Shown here: positions 22,960 to 35,149 of the stretch, piece by piece
How positions within the stretch are numbered: the first letter of the stretch is position 1
Layout: every line of letters starts with the position of its first letter
Source of the DNA: Lycorma delicatula
Lineage: Eukaryota > Arthropoda > Insecta > Hemiptera > Fulgoridae
Assembly: GCF_047948215.1 (NCBI RefSeq)
Contig: NC_134460.1
Coordinates: 123,021,324 to 123,085,323 of the forward strand
Direction: 5' to 3'
Length of the DNA stretch: 64,000 nucleotides
Position numbers and translations under genes: made by a program
Notes under the pieces: model-generated
The model's database searches: none
What the model was told of the DNA's origin: nothing
What the model saw: the letters and a program-made list of their open reading frames with translations, nothing else

Positions 22960-25490
22960 ATTGATTTCTATAATTGTAAGATCTGAGGATCTCGGGAGAC
23001 AGGTATGTTTTTTAATGAGTCTATTTTAGAAAAAATAACACAGCAAACACAGTGAAACACTTGTGCACCGTCGCTCAATCTTGTTATATATACGCTCTGC
23101 AATTTCTTTCTCATTTAGTTAGCCGATGAAAAGGAAAATGATTTCATTTCAATAACTATTCTGAGTTTATTGTGTTCTGGGAAAACTGAATGATTATTCG
23201 TTTACGAGATATAGTGGATCAAACTTCAATTTTTTTATCTTGTAATGTCGTTCCAAGATTTCACAAGGATTATTCACAGACCCATCCAACTAATTTGACT
23301 ATTAATATGGCACGAAAATGAAACCACAATTTATCTCTAAAAAAAAAAAATAAAAAAAAATTACACTGAGAATGTTTTCTCATTTTCCATTTATAAAATT
23401 TAAAAACCACTGGCAGTATTTGACACGTTTAAAAACTCATTATGATGTAACCGATGCACTTCACCACTGATGTAGTTTTATACAGGACAATCGAAATAGA
23501 TTTTAACGTGCCAAAATTAACTTCCGTTAGGTAAGACATATAAAATATGAAAATTTCCGTAGAATTGAATGAACTACCTTTCCATCCTCTCATTTTTCCG
23601 CATCAATTTATAAAAAAAGCGTCCAAATTTGGTGAAAAACAATTTTTTCGTATTAAAAAAAAACTAGACGTTTTACAAAAAAAAGGTTTTAAATAAAAGT
23701 TTTAGAACCTTTTGAATCAAAACTTTTAGCCCTGCCCGATGTCAATTGATCAACAAATAAATTAGTTATTGCAAAAAATACCGCTAAAAATAACGTTTTA
23801 TTCAATTATTAATATCATTAAAAGATAAAAGATTTTTTGACGAAACTTCCAGAATATGTAGCTTCCTTTTGGCAAGTAGAATAAGTAACGTTTTTGACTT
23901 TTGCAAAATATGCAATAGTTTTTCAAAAATCGAGTTTTTCGTAGAAAAAAACGCTTTCTTAAAATTCGAATAACTCATCCTGTAATGGCCTTTCCGGGGC
24001 TTAAATATTTTTTAAGAGTTATACTACTCTGTGCAAATAGTGCGCGTATTGCACAACAATTGCAAATATGTGAAAAATTCACCAAAATATCGACTTTTTT
24101 CGGCTGGAAAAGCTTTAATTATTTTTTAAAGTTGAAATTCCATCGAAATGACATTATTGCCATTCGTTAGCTGCCATTTTTAAACGAATTTAAATAAAAC
24201 CTTTTGCTCTACGACCGACTGGAGCCAAGATAATTTTTTATTTCAAAGAATTTTTATGACCACATTTGTCAATATTAATGTCTAAAATTTGCACACGTTG
24301 TACTCGAATACTTGTACTTTAATATAAAACTTATTCCACAGCGCTCGATTTCGTTTTCTTCACTGAAAACTAAATTATATTGGACCTCGTAAAATACTTA
24401 TTCCAATCGGTACACTGATGAGCGTTGTGGGCGGGGAGAGAGAAAACAAAACACCTTATTTTCAATTAGATACTTATAAACATAACATAATAAAAATAGT
24501 GTAACTGGAAAGCTATTGCGTTACTGACATATTCTGTAATAATGAAAATTAGCAATGAACAGATGTCCTTAACTTAGAAAAATAAATTACAATAATTTCA
24601 GTATAAAAAAGAGTTAATTACTATATAATCACATTAAAATAAGTAATAATATATAAATAGAGTTCATTTTGGTAAATAAGCATTCTTGAAAATATAAAAT
24701 TATAAAGTCCTAAAACATAACTGCACATCAGGAGTAAATTGCTTTAGGTTAATTTACGAGAAGTATTATGAATACAGTTCATGAGTAGAAAATGATTAAT
24801 CTCGGCGATAAACAAGTTACAAGATTAAATTATAGAGTTAATTTCCATAACAACAAATTGTAATAATAAAACACGTAAAATAGGTAAGCCACCTATCATG
24901 ATTGCACTTAAGTGAATAAATGGTTTTTCAAACTAAACTTGAAATCGAAAGGCATAAGATATGATGAACGGAATGTTCCATAAATTTTAATGATAAAATA
25001 ACCGTTGAACGTAATAAATAATGAAAATTGAACTTGCCTGTAGCACACAAATATTAGCAAAAGAGGAAGAACTCGTGAGTGAAGGTAAATGAATACATAC
25101 AGTAATCCTGGCCGTAGTCCGCACTGGTGTATCAGGAAAACAGGGGTGAGACGTGGTTTAGAGGTAGAGTAATACGTAGCATCTCAGATATGTAGCAACG
25201 AGTTTGGAGAGATTCTGCATCGATGAAAATGTAATCAGCAGCTCGAGAAGATTCGGCGTCGATAGAATTGGCAGTTTGTAGTGATTGAAACACTTTCCAC
25301 AGAGACGTAATATAGAATTTGAATAATGACTTAACGAAGAAACGAGGCAGAACAAAACATAGAGATCGGTAAAATTACAAGACACTGCCGAGTAGAGCGA
25401 GAGAATGTTTCGACGGAGAAATACCACAACGTTTATGCGAGTATGAATGCGATGAAAATATTAACATTATGAGAGAGAGAGAGAGCATCG
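22960..25490. other. No gene; probable old repeat at about 23,560-24,300
   Basis: The 23.6-24.3 kb text is rich in short A/T runs with phrases such as cgaataactcatcctgtaat, typical of noncoding transposon bodies, but it has no second copy here. The short frame 23985-24170 is not recognised. Minus frames at 25158-25427 and 25433-25795 show no domain. Confidence 0.35.
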
Positions 25491-25493
25491 AAG

Positions 25494-25521
25494 CCTGGTC
25501 CTCCAAGACTGGAGGACCAGG
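25494..25521. repeat. Perfect 12-base stem hairpin
   Basis: Arms cctggtcctcca (25494-25505) and tggaggaccagg (25510-25521) enclose a 4-base loop agac. It is GC-rich compared with its surroundings and follows a GA run. It may be structural RNA-like or chance; no known RNA family is recognised. Confidence 0.7.
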
Positions 25522-25524
25522 ATC

Positions 25525-27618
25525 CGCACAACGTGAAAGTCAGGACTAGAATGAACAAAGCTGGCATGGTGAGAAGTAGGGGAAGTGAACAAAGCAATGG
25601 ACAGAAGAGAGTGTGTGTGTGTGTTGACAACAAGAGTAGTGTCTTAGTGTTAGTATGAGAACGATTAGAGAAAACGTGCGGAACGAAGACATAACAAAAA
25701 TAATTTACAAGCAAGCAGACCACTAAAGAATTACGTAAGAGTGGTAAAATAATTTCTGAATACGCAAGTTGAAGAAATGTCATCAGGGCAGACAAAGAGA
25801 AAATAGACTTTTAGGAACTATGACAATATTGAAATTGGTTGAGAATAAAAAACACTAAAGACTAATATATATATTAAGACTAAACAGCAATAAATAATGC
25901 GAGATATGAAATACGTTGACACCAATATGATGCAATCAATAAGTCAAACTGGTGACTGAGAGAAATGATATCGAAAACAAACCCAAACAACCTATTTAAA
26001 AATACACGTAGATAAGCCTTACAAAAATGCAAAATAAAATTACCAAGCTTGTAAACTACAAGACTTGACCCTAACCTTGAATTCATTGGAATAAAACAAC
26101 TTTACGCGATGGCGTAAACAACAATATTTTAATAACACTAATGACATATCAACAGCGTTACGAGTAACATGAAGAAATTTAGTTATCCGACCTTGCGAAA
26201 GACCGCAAAAGATATTGTAATATACATTGTGATTGTGATTGTGATTGTGAACATAGGATTCCCATTGTCACTATCGCTGCTGTGTATCGTAATATTGGAT
26301 TTGAAAGGTTTAAGACGAAATATCTTGATTTTCGATTATTTTATTAACGGTTCTTTTATGCAGAACTCACATTACCTGTACTACATAACACCACAAAACA
26401 TATGACGCATACATATAGATTTTCAGGATTCTCCACGGTCCCTAACCTACCTCCCTGCCGGACAGCGAAACATTTTTTTTTTTCAATTTTCAGACCGATT
26501 TTTTGTGTCTAAAAACATTTTTCAACATTTTGCTACCGCCGCAGCTGCGTCGATTTCAACAAAATTTATTTCAAATGGATTATTAGGAAAAACCTTATGA
26601 ACAAACATAAAATAATAATAATTTGCGGGTCGAATACATAACCTTCTTTTTTGAAGACGGTTAATAGAAAGTGAAAAGAACTAAAAATATTTCCACCAAT
26701 AGAAATTTTGTTACTCTGTAATGTACCTTAATGAAGAACTATTTACATAAACATATACAAATTGTGTTAAAAATTTGGATGTAAAATACGTTCCCATAAT
26801 AAATAACCTCTGTCAGGAATATCATTTATTTGTTGTGGTTTTCGAAAGCCATACCCTTTGAAATTTAAACCTTTCTCTTAAAGCAGGTACAAAGTCTTTA
26901 TTACTCATATGTATGTAAACTGGGTTGCTAAGTTAGCAACGGATCAACCAAGAATTTAATAATTCATCGTGCACGTCGTTGAACAGAATACAACATTCTT
27001 CATTCGAATACTGATTTTCATGGTAGAATATTTGGTATTCTACAAACAATAACAATTAACAGATATTAAAAAATGTTCAGGTCAGTGTTAAAATTTAACA
27101 AGTCCACATAAATTTCATTTGAATCGTAGAACTAAGATGAAGAGGGTCGTTGATGTTATGAAACAAGTAAAAGGTTTTTCCGATCAGACTGCATACATAA
27201 ATTTAATAAAAAAATAATTCAGTGAACAGCATCTAATTGAATAAAAGTCGTGTTAACAGAGGATTAATAGACAGAAAATTAAACGATTAAAAAAAAATAT
27301 ATTTTTTCACAATATCAAACGATAAATCTGTCTTTATCGAATAGCTATCACATCGACACTGCCGATGTTATTAAAACTCCACTGTTAAGGTCTTTAGATC
27401 AAATCAATATAAACAACATTTGAAATTTCGATTTTTGGAGTTTAATTAAATAATATGATTCAGGAATTTTTTCTTTATGTTGTTAAAAAAGAATTATACT
27501 TCTTACTATTAAAAAATTTTTTCAATAATTTAAAAAATTTGTTAATTAAAATCAATAAATAAAAATTTGAAGTAAAAAGTTCTGGGAAAAGTAAACTTGG
27601 ATATTTAGAAACATAAAA
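25525..27618. other. No gene recognised
   Basis: A TG run at about 25,612-25,624 and a short (TTGTGA)n run at about 26,224-26,250 create a 78-codon frame (26169-26405) with no domain. The rest is AT-rich. Confidence 0.4.
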
Positions 27619-28302
27619 AATCTGATGTGGACACCACATGACTTCTTAGTACGTCTATTAAATTACATATAAACACTTTTTTAAAATGAAATGTATATCA
27701 AATTTTATTTCATTAATAAGTTGTCATATTTTGTTTATTATTGAATTATTATTTATAGTAAAAAAATTTGACAATCATATTATAATAATTGTCAATAAAT
27801 CAATATATTTAAGTTAAAAACAAAAAGTTAATAAAAAGGAGATGAAGTCTGATTCGAACCGATGTGCCTTCGCCTTGTAAGACCCAAATATTTCATTAAT
27901 TAAAATTTTATTTGGCTATAACTCTAAAACCACTGAAAATAAGTAGCATTTATGATATATCGTTGAAAAGCTGTCATGAGAGCTTATTACTGCAGTTAAG
28001 AAAAACTCCAAAATCCAAATTCTTTTGATTTTGTGCTTTTTTGGACACTTTTGGTTGTCGATTCTAATCAGAATGGAAGGTGCACAACTAGATGTTACAA
28101 CAGTCCTAAATTCAAAATTTCAAATTCCTACGGCTAATCTTTTTTGTGTTAAGCGAGATACATACATACTTGAGTTCTTGCATCACGCCAAAATAGTCAA
28201 ATGAATTTAGGGATGGTCGAAATGGATATTTCCGTTGAAATCTGAAAACCGAAATTTTTCGCGATCACATTACTTACTTTATTTCGTACGAGGAAGTAAA
28301 AA
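27619..28302 (+). repeat. Repeat X, copy 2 (near full length)
   Basis: This is the best full copy. It starts aatctgatgtggacaccaca. A short motif gacttcttagtacg near the left end mirrors cgtacgaggaagt at the right end, a possible 13-14 base terminal inverted repeat. At about 27,849-27,880 is tctgattcgaaccgatgtgc, whose reverse complement is tRNA B-box-like (ggttcgaatcagac). The body matches the other copies. There is no coding frame. Confidence 0.85.
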
Positions 28303-28980
28303 TAATATATCGAGTTATAAGTATTTATTACTCGTCAAAGTTTACAAAAAGTTAACATATAACTGTGCAATAACTAACTGTGGGTGGGTTTGACTGCAAG
28401 TAATGTTGGTACTGCTAAATAGTAAATAGTAAATCAGAGAGGAGAGTGTATTCCTGACAGGACGTCATAGCCAATCCCAATCCTAATTCATTTCCTGCCT
28501 GTCGAGAACGCTTTAGAAAATCTGATAACTAATAAGCTGTTGTATGTGAGATATTCTGTAGAATTTTTAATGCCAACGAACTGAATAAAATTTTACGCCT
28601 AAATCTAAAATAAAAAGATTATTAAAAATAAATCATAGCCCAATTACATCCAAAGAAGTAATCTAGTTTTTTTTTAATTGTGAAATAGTGATGATGATGA
28701 ATTTATTAGATTATTTAATGATGAGCAAGAAATAAATTTACATAAATAAACAAATTAAAAAAATAAACGCCCTAAAAAGAAAAAAAAACGAAATTTTCTT
28801 TTTTTCAATGCTTCTTTAAATTTCGACTTGCCAATCAAACCAAAATCTACTTCCAACAAAAGTTTATTCATCTATAATTTTTATTTACGTCCAAGTTTAA
28901 AGAACTGAAAGATATTCAATGTAGGTTTTTCTTCTTTTTCGTTTCACCCGACTTTACGTACGTATTACGTACGTTAGGTC
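28303..28980. other. AT-rich stretch, no gene
   Basis: Nothing recognised apart from a 19-base palindrome built on acgtacgta near 28,956-28,974. Confidence 0.4.
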
Positions 28981-28984
28981 TATC

Positions 28985-29330
28985 ATTTTTTTGCACTTTT
29001 TGCCTTTCTTTTAGACCAGAATTGTTTCATTCTTTCTGATCTTACATTCTTTTCTTCTTCGGAGAATTGGATCTTACTTTTGGTTTTAGTTTTGGCTTGG
29101 AACCTTGTTTTCTTGTCCTTGGTGATTGTTTTGGTGGTTTTGTCCAAGAGCATACTTAACTATGATTTGGAGTGCCATTAGATCTTTTTCTGTTTGGTTA
29201 AGCTAATCTGGTTTGGTTTTTTTTTCTTCTGGAAATAATCAAAGACATGTTTGGTTATTCTGTTAGCGTTCATTTGAGGATGTGTCCGTAGAACTCGATC
29301 CTTATTTTTCTCATTCTCTCTGAAAATCTT
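28985..29330 (-). pseudogene. RTE-type LINE ORF2 C-terminus, broken
   Basis: Minus-strand readings give RKIRIEFYGHILK, then NANRITKHVFDYFQKK, then a degraded stretch. The clear ending is FSEEEKNVRSERMKQFWSKR before a stop. The pattern RI.FYGHI.RM..NRLTK.IFD and the ending E..HSERMK.FW.KRK belong to the C-terminus of a family of insect RTE-like ORF2 proteins. The same family is seen in plus orientation at about 45.3 kb. Several frameshifts and stops make it a pseudogene. The catalytic domains are not in the neighbourhood. Confidence 0.65.
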
Positions 29331-29334
29331 TATT

Positions 29335-30197
29335 TAAAAATTCCCTAAAAAATTCGTTTAACATTTTTTTAAGAAGCCCTAAAAAAATCGTTCTTCCTTT
29401 CAAGAAAAAATGTGTATTAATAAAAAAAGTAAGTAAAGAAAGCGAAAAAACGAATTTAAAACAGACGATAACAGACAATAATTAACGTTAAATATTTCTA
29501 CTAAACTTCTTGGACTAATCAAGAAGAAAATTACATTAAGCTTAGAAGATTAAGAAAGTTAGATATCACACAAATATCATGTTAAAATAATCATGTTAAA
29601 CATTGTAACGATACATTCTTGCATTTAAAATATATGATTCAACACTTTGTGATTGCAATAATGTTGCAAATAGACTGCCAGTGGAAAATTCTCTGCATGG
29701 AAATCAGTAATGAATGATCAATTTCGATCCATCTGCTGAAGACAGGCTAAGTATACATAAAAAATATAACAGGGGGTTGAATTGAGAACCTCCATTTTTA
29801 GTGAACAAATAAATTGTATAATAATTACGAATTTTTAATAATATTAATTTAAGTAGACTAAATTGTAAATTCAAATATTTCTAAAAGCCTATCGCGTAAA
29901 TATATAAATTGCTTCAAAAAGTAGAAAAAATAAAATGAAATGGCTTATCTATTGAATATTAAAAGTAACAGTAAAATAATATCAACAACAATACAAAACT
30001 TCTCCATCATTTGCATACAGATTAATATTTAACCATTTATAAGTGCTAGTTTACAAAAGCTATTATTTACCATACCGCCTTACTAATTTTGTTTAAAAAA
30101 AAAAAAAACAAAAATCATTTTAAAAATTAAAACAAAAGACAAAAATTAGGAGGGTCATTTCTTAACCAGAAGGAACATATAATTTCATCCCTTATCC
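29335..30197. other. AT-rich stretch, no gene
   Basis: Nothing recognised. Confidence 0.4.
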
Positions 30198-30664
30198 ATT
30201 ATAACTAGAGACCGGATTAAATGCATTTGCATTTTTTGCATATGCACTTGCATACTAAGCTCATTCTCAATGGTTATTGCATATTTTCCTTAAAATCTAG
30301 TGATGATGCATATTTTTGCTATATTTACTATATTTTTTCGGTGGGTACCTTGTTAATAAATGGAATCTTACGTTGTAGCCGGCCAATCCTATTAACTGCA
30401 CGCACTTCTATCTATCTTTAACGCACTTAGCAGCCGCGGAACAGTATCTCTGATTGTTTATGTTTACAAAAGTAACAAAATGTTAAATAATTGTTAATTA
30501 TCGAATTTATTGATATGTTTTTCAACTACTTACTAATTGTATACTGATTTTGAAATAAAAAAACTAAAAATTACTATTTATTTATAACTTAAAGTTGGAT
30601 ATTTAGATAGTTTTCATGCATCCAAGCTTTTTATGTTGCATATAATCCGGTCTCTAATTATAAC
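30198..30664 (+). mobile_element. hAT-type MITE, 451 bases, with 8-base TSD
   Basis: Terminal inverted repeats are tagagaccggattaaatgca (from 30206) and, read inward from 30656, tagagaccggattatatgca: 20 bases with one difference. Flanks are attataac at 30198-30205 and the identical attataac at 30657-30664. An 8-base duplication with TAGAG-type ends is diagnostic of hAT elements. The interior has no transposase, so it is non-autonomous and would need a hAT transposase elsewhere. Sub-terminal tgcat/atgca words are repeated near both ends, as in hAT transposase binding regions. Confidence 0.9.
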
Positions 30665-31450
30665 AGTTAAGGAACACATACCCTTGAAAAATACTAACAT
30701 AATTGTTGAAAAAAAAAAAAAGTAATCTATACTCGTAAAAACATATCTTGTCACTTTTTTTTTTACTTAAATGGTAAAAAAATATTTAAGTTTTTGGAAG
30801 GAAAATAGCATTGAAATTTTTGAAGCGTACGAAGAACAACTAGGTTTAATTAAAAAAATTATTCAAATTAAAGCTTATGAAAGTTTAAACATTAAAACAG
30901 TTGATAATTTTTTAACAATTTATAATTTTTTTTTTTAATTATTTGTCTCTACATAAGAATTTGTTAGAATGGGACACCTTTAAAAAACTGAATATCCGTA
31001 ATTATAAAATTTGCAATGATTTAAAAAACTTTTTATAATTTTTTCTAAATGAGAAATTATTAGAGTATAAAGTAGTACTAATCATCGCAAAGGGTAAATT
31101 TTGAGATTTCTTTTAAAACAGTCCTACATATTGTTATTTGTGTTGTTTTTTATCATGTGAAGCGATATCCTACTCGACCTTTTAGGATATCACTTACTCG
31201 ATTGTGTTTCTGACACAATTACAAAAAAAAATTAACTTAGTAAAATTTTGCAATAATTTTCCTTGCTAGTAAATAAAATGGTCAAAATCCGTTATATGCC
31301 CACAGCACTTAAAGATTTTTCTATACACTTTTTTCTGTCAAGGAACAATTGCAAAAGGTTTCAACTTACTAAAACAAACAGTTTTAGTTATTTTTTGTAT
31401 TTTTACGTTATAAAAATTGAACCAAAAAACATATATACTATATTAGACTA
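30665..31450. other. AT-rich stretch, no named gene
   Basis: A 55-codon AT-rich frame starting MVKKYLSFWKEN begins at about 30,771. A 67-codon frame lies at 31263-31466. Neither is recognised. Confidence 0.35.
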
Positions 31451-31623
31451 TTCAGGGGGCAAATAACCATCCTAACCCTCGTAGGGGAAGACACCCACCT
31501 TCCGGTCGTTTCACTACCAACCCCCCCGTTCATAGCCCTAATGGGCTTTAACGAGAGTCGTCTTCAGACCCTCTAACTGATTACAGTTCATAGTAAAGCC
31601 TGGCCTCGGTTGGGGGTGCCATC

Positions 31624-31653
31624 GATGTAAATGTGTCGGTAGACATTTACATC
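31624..31653. repeat. Hairpin, 11-base perfect stem
   Basis: gatgtaaatgt (31624-31634) and acatttacatc (31643-31653) pair around the 8-base loop gtcggtag. It lies at the 3' edge of the unidentified minus-strand frame. Confidence 0.75.
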
Positions 31654-32004
31654 AGTGATTTTTAATTAAGCTTTTGTCTTCGCTCCAGGCCTCTTCCGGA
31701 CATGGTGACTGTCTTACACCGTTGCCCTCTGAACTAACTAACCGAGGTCGCGGAAGCACGAACCCCGCGCCTAGTTCTACATTTAAATAAGCTGTTTGTG
31801 ACTGTAAATGTCTCATATCGAACGCGTCTATTTGGTAAATATAATGCATACCACCAGCAATATTGATCGCAACAACGAAATTTATTCCTATTTCCCTTAA
31901 TGTTCTCAGCTCTTTCTGATCTAAGCCTTCAATTAGATTACAACTACGGTCTCCGGTCTGGTCTACCAGGGAGAGGTGGATAGACCGCTGACTCCAACTC
32001 GGCT
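31652..32004 (-). other. Unidentified open frame of about 115 codons
   Basis: Open between two stops on the minus strand, with a Met at about 31,849 giving 65 residues; the upstream half has no early Met. The sequence looks protein-like (for example LIEGLDQKELRTLREIGINF and VELGAGFVLPRPRLVSSEGN) with ordinary amino-acid variety in a locally GC-rich segment. I do not recognise a domain. It could be a transposon N-terminus, a displaced exon or chance. Confidence 0.3.
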
Positions 32005-32053
32005 ACATTGCAGAGTCCCGAGTGACATTTACTTCATCACCTAAAACAACCAT

Positions 32054-32255
32054 CGTCGAGATGGCGCTACATTCCACTGCTGCATGGCTATTCATGCCCC
32101 GGCAGTGCAGTCACCATCCCGCCGACAGCTATATTGTTACTCATTCATTAACCGCCCTCGTAAAGACGGCGCTACACCTCACGGCTGCATGGCTAACCAT
32201 GCCCTCGGCATTGCAGTCGCCGTCCCGTCGACAGCTTATTCTTTACATAATTCCC
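32054..32255 (+). repeat. Two-unit tandem repeat, unit about 105 bases
   Basis: Units start at 32,054 (cgtcgagatggcgctacatt) and 32,159 (cgtaaagacggcgctacacc). Both continue through gctgcatggcta, catgccc, gcagtc-ccatcccg and cgacagct. Such short arrays are common in LINE 5' UTRs, which is only an inference here. Confidence 0.75.
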
Positions 32256-32473
32256 AATATACTTCTAACTTACCGAGGCGTGATGCCAATGCGCCTACCA
32301 CCGGCTAATCTAACATTCCAGGCGGTACCCTAGCCACCCGGGGTGGTCCTAGTGTACTCATACCCCCTCAGCTGATCTGCTCAGTGCGAGATATTTCAGG
32401 AAGCCAGCCACTATTGTTCATTCTCTACGGGTCTTCCAATTGACCCGAATATCTTTTATAATATAGCTGGCCA

Positions 32474-32735
32474 TTAACCAGCTACATCCTGAAGGATTAT
32501 CTCAAATGGGTTTGCTCCTGTTGGAAGTTGTTTATGCCACATAAATTCACACACATAACTATCCAGCTCTGTGAATGATAACCCAAAATGGCGCGTAAAA
32601 CTTGATTTAGCCACACCCCGAATCCTCTCCACTATATTGGTATGTACGTCTATTACCGGATCAATAAAATTTTGACTATGGTTAACTGTTCCGGTGATAT
32701 TTGTTAGCGATTCTGATTCCGTTTTTGAATTTCCA
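32474..32735 (-). pseudogene. Merlin/ISXO2-like transposase, C-terminal fragment
   Basis: A minus-strand frame of about 87 codons, with no start codon, reads GTVNHSQNFIDPVIDVHTN, then IVERIRG, then LDSYVCEFMWHKQ, and ends at the stop 32474-32476. The string VNHS-NFVDP-TG-HTN-IE is the hallmark of the ISXO2-like/IS1595 (Merlin superfamily) transposase catalytic core. The following E-F-W-R positions fit its C-terminus. The N-terminal zinc-ribbon and first catalytic Asp are absent. The frame 32780-32986 just upstream on the same strand may be an unrelated flank. A remnant of a DNA transposon. Confidence 0.65.
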
Positions 32736-33139
32736 TTAATCAGATATTATTAGTTATCCAGGTATAATACTTTCAATTATTATAGGCATAAGTGAAGCAG
32801 AAAATCTCTAACAATAGCGTACAAAAAACACTCTGGTTTTCCGACAAATTCCTCCAAATACCCATTATTGTTTTGGTACTCGACCAACATTGTTATCATT
32901 ACTAAAGTTGACCAGTTACGATCCGCGGCGATGCGTAGACCTGCTGTTATAATAAATGAGTAAGGTAGGTAAGATAACAACCCCAACCGAAATACCTTGA
33001 AATGTTTATTCTAAAGTCAATTATAAGAACAGTAACTAAAATTGAGATTGAGATGTGTATTGATTGAGCAGGTTTCATTATCCTTACCACTTCTGATGCA
33101 ACTTCTAACTTTATCTTATACTTTCAACTTTTTTTTTGG

Positions 33140-33420
33140 CTAATCCTTTACCCCTGGTACCGGTCATACCCGGTTTACCACGGTAGAAAACATTACACGT
33201 TCCCAGGGGGTGCCTTTGCCTCTACCTCACCTGGCAGCTCTGCTGGACCCAGCTAAAACAAGTCTCCAACATCGCCACCTAGCCAGCCGGGATTGGGTCT
33301 TTACGCCTTACTAATTATTTTTTACCCCAACCTATCCTCCCTGGAATCCCCGCCCAATCATCAGGTGTGGGATACCTCAGCATCCCACCCCTCATAGACG
33401 GGACTGTCCAACCTTCCCCT
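33140..33420 (-). repeat. R1-like LINE 3' UTR
   Basis: A GC-rich block directly follows the ORF2 C-terminal frame. Its head (minus strand: gttggacagtcccgtctatg, then aggggtgggatgctgaggta) matches the head of the UTR at 61.76 kb (ggtggacagcctcagtggtg, then gcatgctgaggtgtgtcg). Its remainder matches 10,880-11,262. Confidence 0.6.
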
Positions 33421-33423
33421 ACT

Positions 33424-33606
33424 CTAACATCTCGACGTCCTTTTCGTTTCATCTTCAACCTGTTCTTGAGCTTTTTTCCTCATGATGTTAATGAGCATCT
33501 TGCTAATGATGTCCCAGTTTCGCCTCCCAAAAAACATCGCCTCCACAAAATTCTTAGGTGTCAAAACACCAATAGTGGCGATCACCTCACGCAATACTTT
33601 CAACTA
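33424..33606 (-). pseudogene. R1-like LINE ORF2, C-terminal end
   Basis: A 61-codon open stretch reads VLREVIATIGVLTPKNFVEA, then FFGRRNWDIISKMLINIMRK, and ends ...TKRTSRC with a stop at 33424-33426. The pattern GVLTP.N.V..M...R..W....S......R is the usual end of R1-type ORF2 proteins, after the reverse transcriptase and zinc-finger region. Upstream coding is lost (stop codon just before), so only the tail remains: a 5'-truncated insertion. Confidence 0.6.
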
Positions 33607-33609
33607 GTT

Positions 33610-35149
33610 CTCATCAACTACACTAGGTGCTTTGAATTTTTACATTTTACTCTCATCTTTAATCTTAACGTGTATTTATGAAATCATTCTCTTACTGCTG
33701 TGTTGCACTGTGCCTTTCTAAGTATAGTATTAAATAATTAATTTTACATTAGTCTTCCGACAGATTCATTTTTTATCGTTTATCCTTCAAACACCTTATT
33801 TTAAAAAATCCTTGTTTAAAAAATTTACATAGGGACGAAGTGGAAGTAACTCCTTGACAAATATAAATCACTGATGACTTCCTTTGAAACAATCCTTTCT
33901 TTGTTGATATAGTAAGGGGTTTTTTTTTGAAATGGCTGTACAATTTTCAGTTAATTACTGTTGTTAATTCTGATTTTTACATTATTGTAATTTCTATTTT
34001 ATTATAAATTTAATTTCGTTGTTCAGTTGAATTTGTTAAATTCTATAAAAAATTAGATAAATTTAGTTTTTCAGAATTACTAGTAATAGTTAATTAATAA
34101 ATAATTTATGTAATTTTTTTACTGTTACAAAGACAAAAATCATTGATGAATTTTTTAAATTATTATTACTTTTAATAAGGGAGTGAGAAAGTTAGATGGG
34201 TATTAAAAATTATTATTTTCACTTTAGCTTTCGAGATTTCGATTCAATTCTTGATCGAGTTGACTATTTTTTTTTTATATAATACAAAATTTCTAAACCA
34301 TATTCCATTGCAAAAATATCAAATTTGAGATTAACTTTTACATAAAATACATTAAAAAAAATAATAAGTCCAATAAAAATTATGGAAAAATTAGCGATAC
34401 TTTTCCCAGCTTTTTTTATATAATATTAATCTAGTCGTGCTTATTGTGACAGAATTTTTTTTTTTTATTTTCCTTAACTTAAAGATGTTACTTTTTTTAT
34501 AACATATATGTTTTATTACAACTCATTGAATGGATAAGTAACGACGATAGTAATTATTTATGTGTTGTAAAATTTACGATTTAGTTAAGGTTTAAACGTC
34601 GGCTACTGTTTACAACTTTTCTACTAGTTTAGTGCGTAATTTTTCAACTTTTATTACTTTTGTTGAAACATGTGCTTAAATAAAATTTTTATATATATAT
34701 ATTATAAGAGCGTGTTGTAAAATATTATTTGCTGATAGTTTTATGTTATTACGTTAGATATAAAAACTGATTTTGATTACAATATTCGTTTAAACATTAT
34801 AGTTTTTCTTAGATTAAATATAAGTGTTTCTCTTCATTATTACTTCATCATTTATATTTGCTTATTATTACTTCATCAACATATAAAAACCTAACTTTAT
34901 GTAATTTTTAGAATTTTATTTTCAAACGCATCGTTTTGATAATCTATCATATTATCTTTCAGAAGTGGTTCTTAATATAAAACAATAAAAATTTTAAATA
35001 TACCGGAGTTGAAATCATAACAATTTTTAGTTTTAATTAATAAATAAAATTAAGATTGAATATAGGTTGCAAAAATATAATAATTTTTTTAAATTTTAGA
35101 AAATTTAGCTGAAATTTTTCATATAATTTTATTTTCTATTCTAATTACA
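33610..35149. other. AT-rich stretch, no gene
   Basis: Nothing recognised beyond homopolymer runs. Confidence 0.4.

Larger units (their letters stand above)
31450..32440. repeat. GC-rich inserted segment of unknown class
   Basis: About 1 kb is markedly richer in GC and CpG than its surroundings, with sharp edges. It contains a hairpin at 31,624-31,653, an open minus-strand frame at 31,652-32,004, and a two-unit tandem repeat from 32,054. It sits next to Merlin-like and R1-like remains, so it is probably part of a transposon such as a LINE 5' UTR, but no family is recognised. Confidence 0.5.

Noticed and set aside
26169..26405. 78-codon frame with Ile/Val-rich stretch resembling a membrane segment
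   Set aside because: The hydrophobic run is encoded by a short (TTGTGA)n repeat; no other support.
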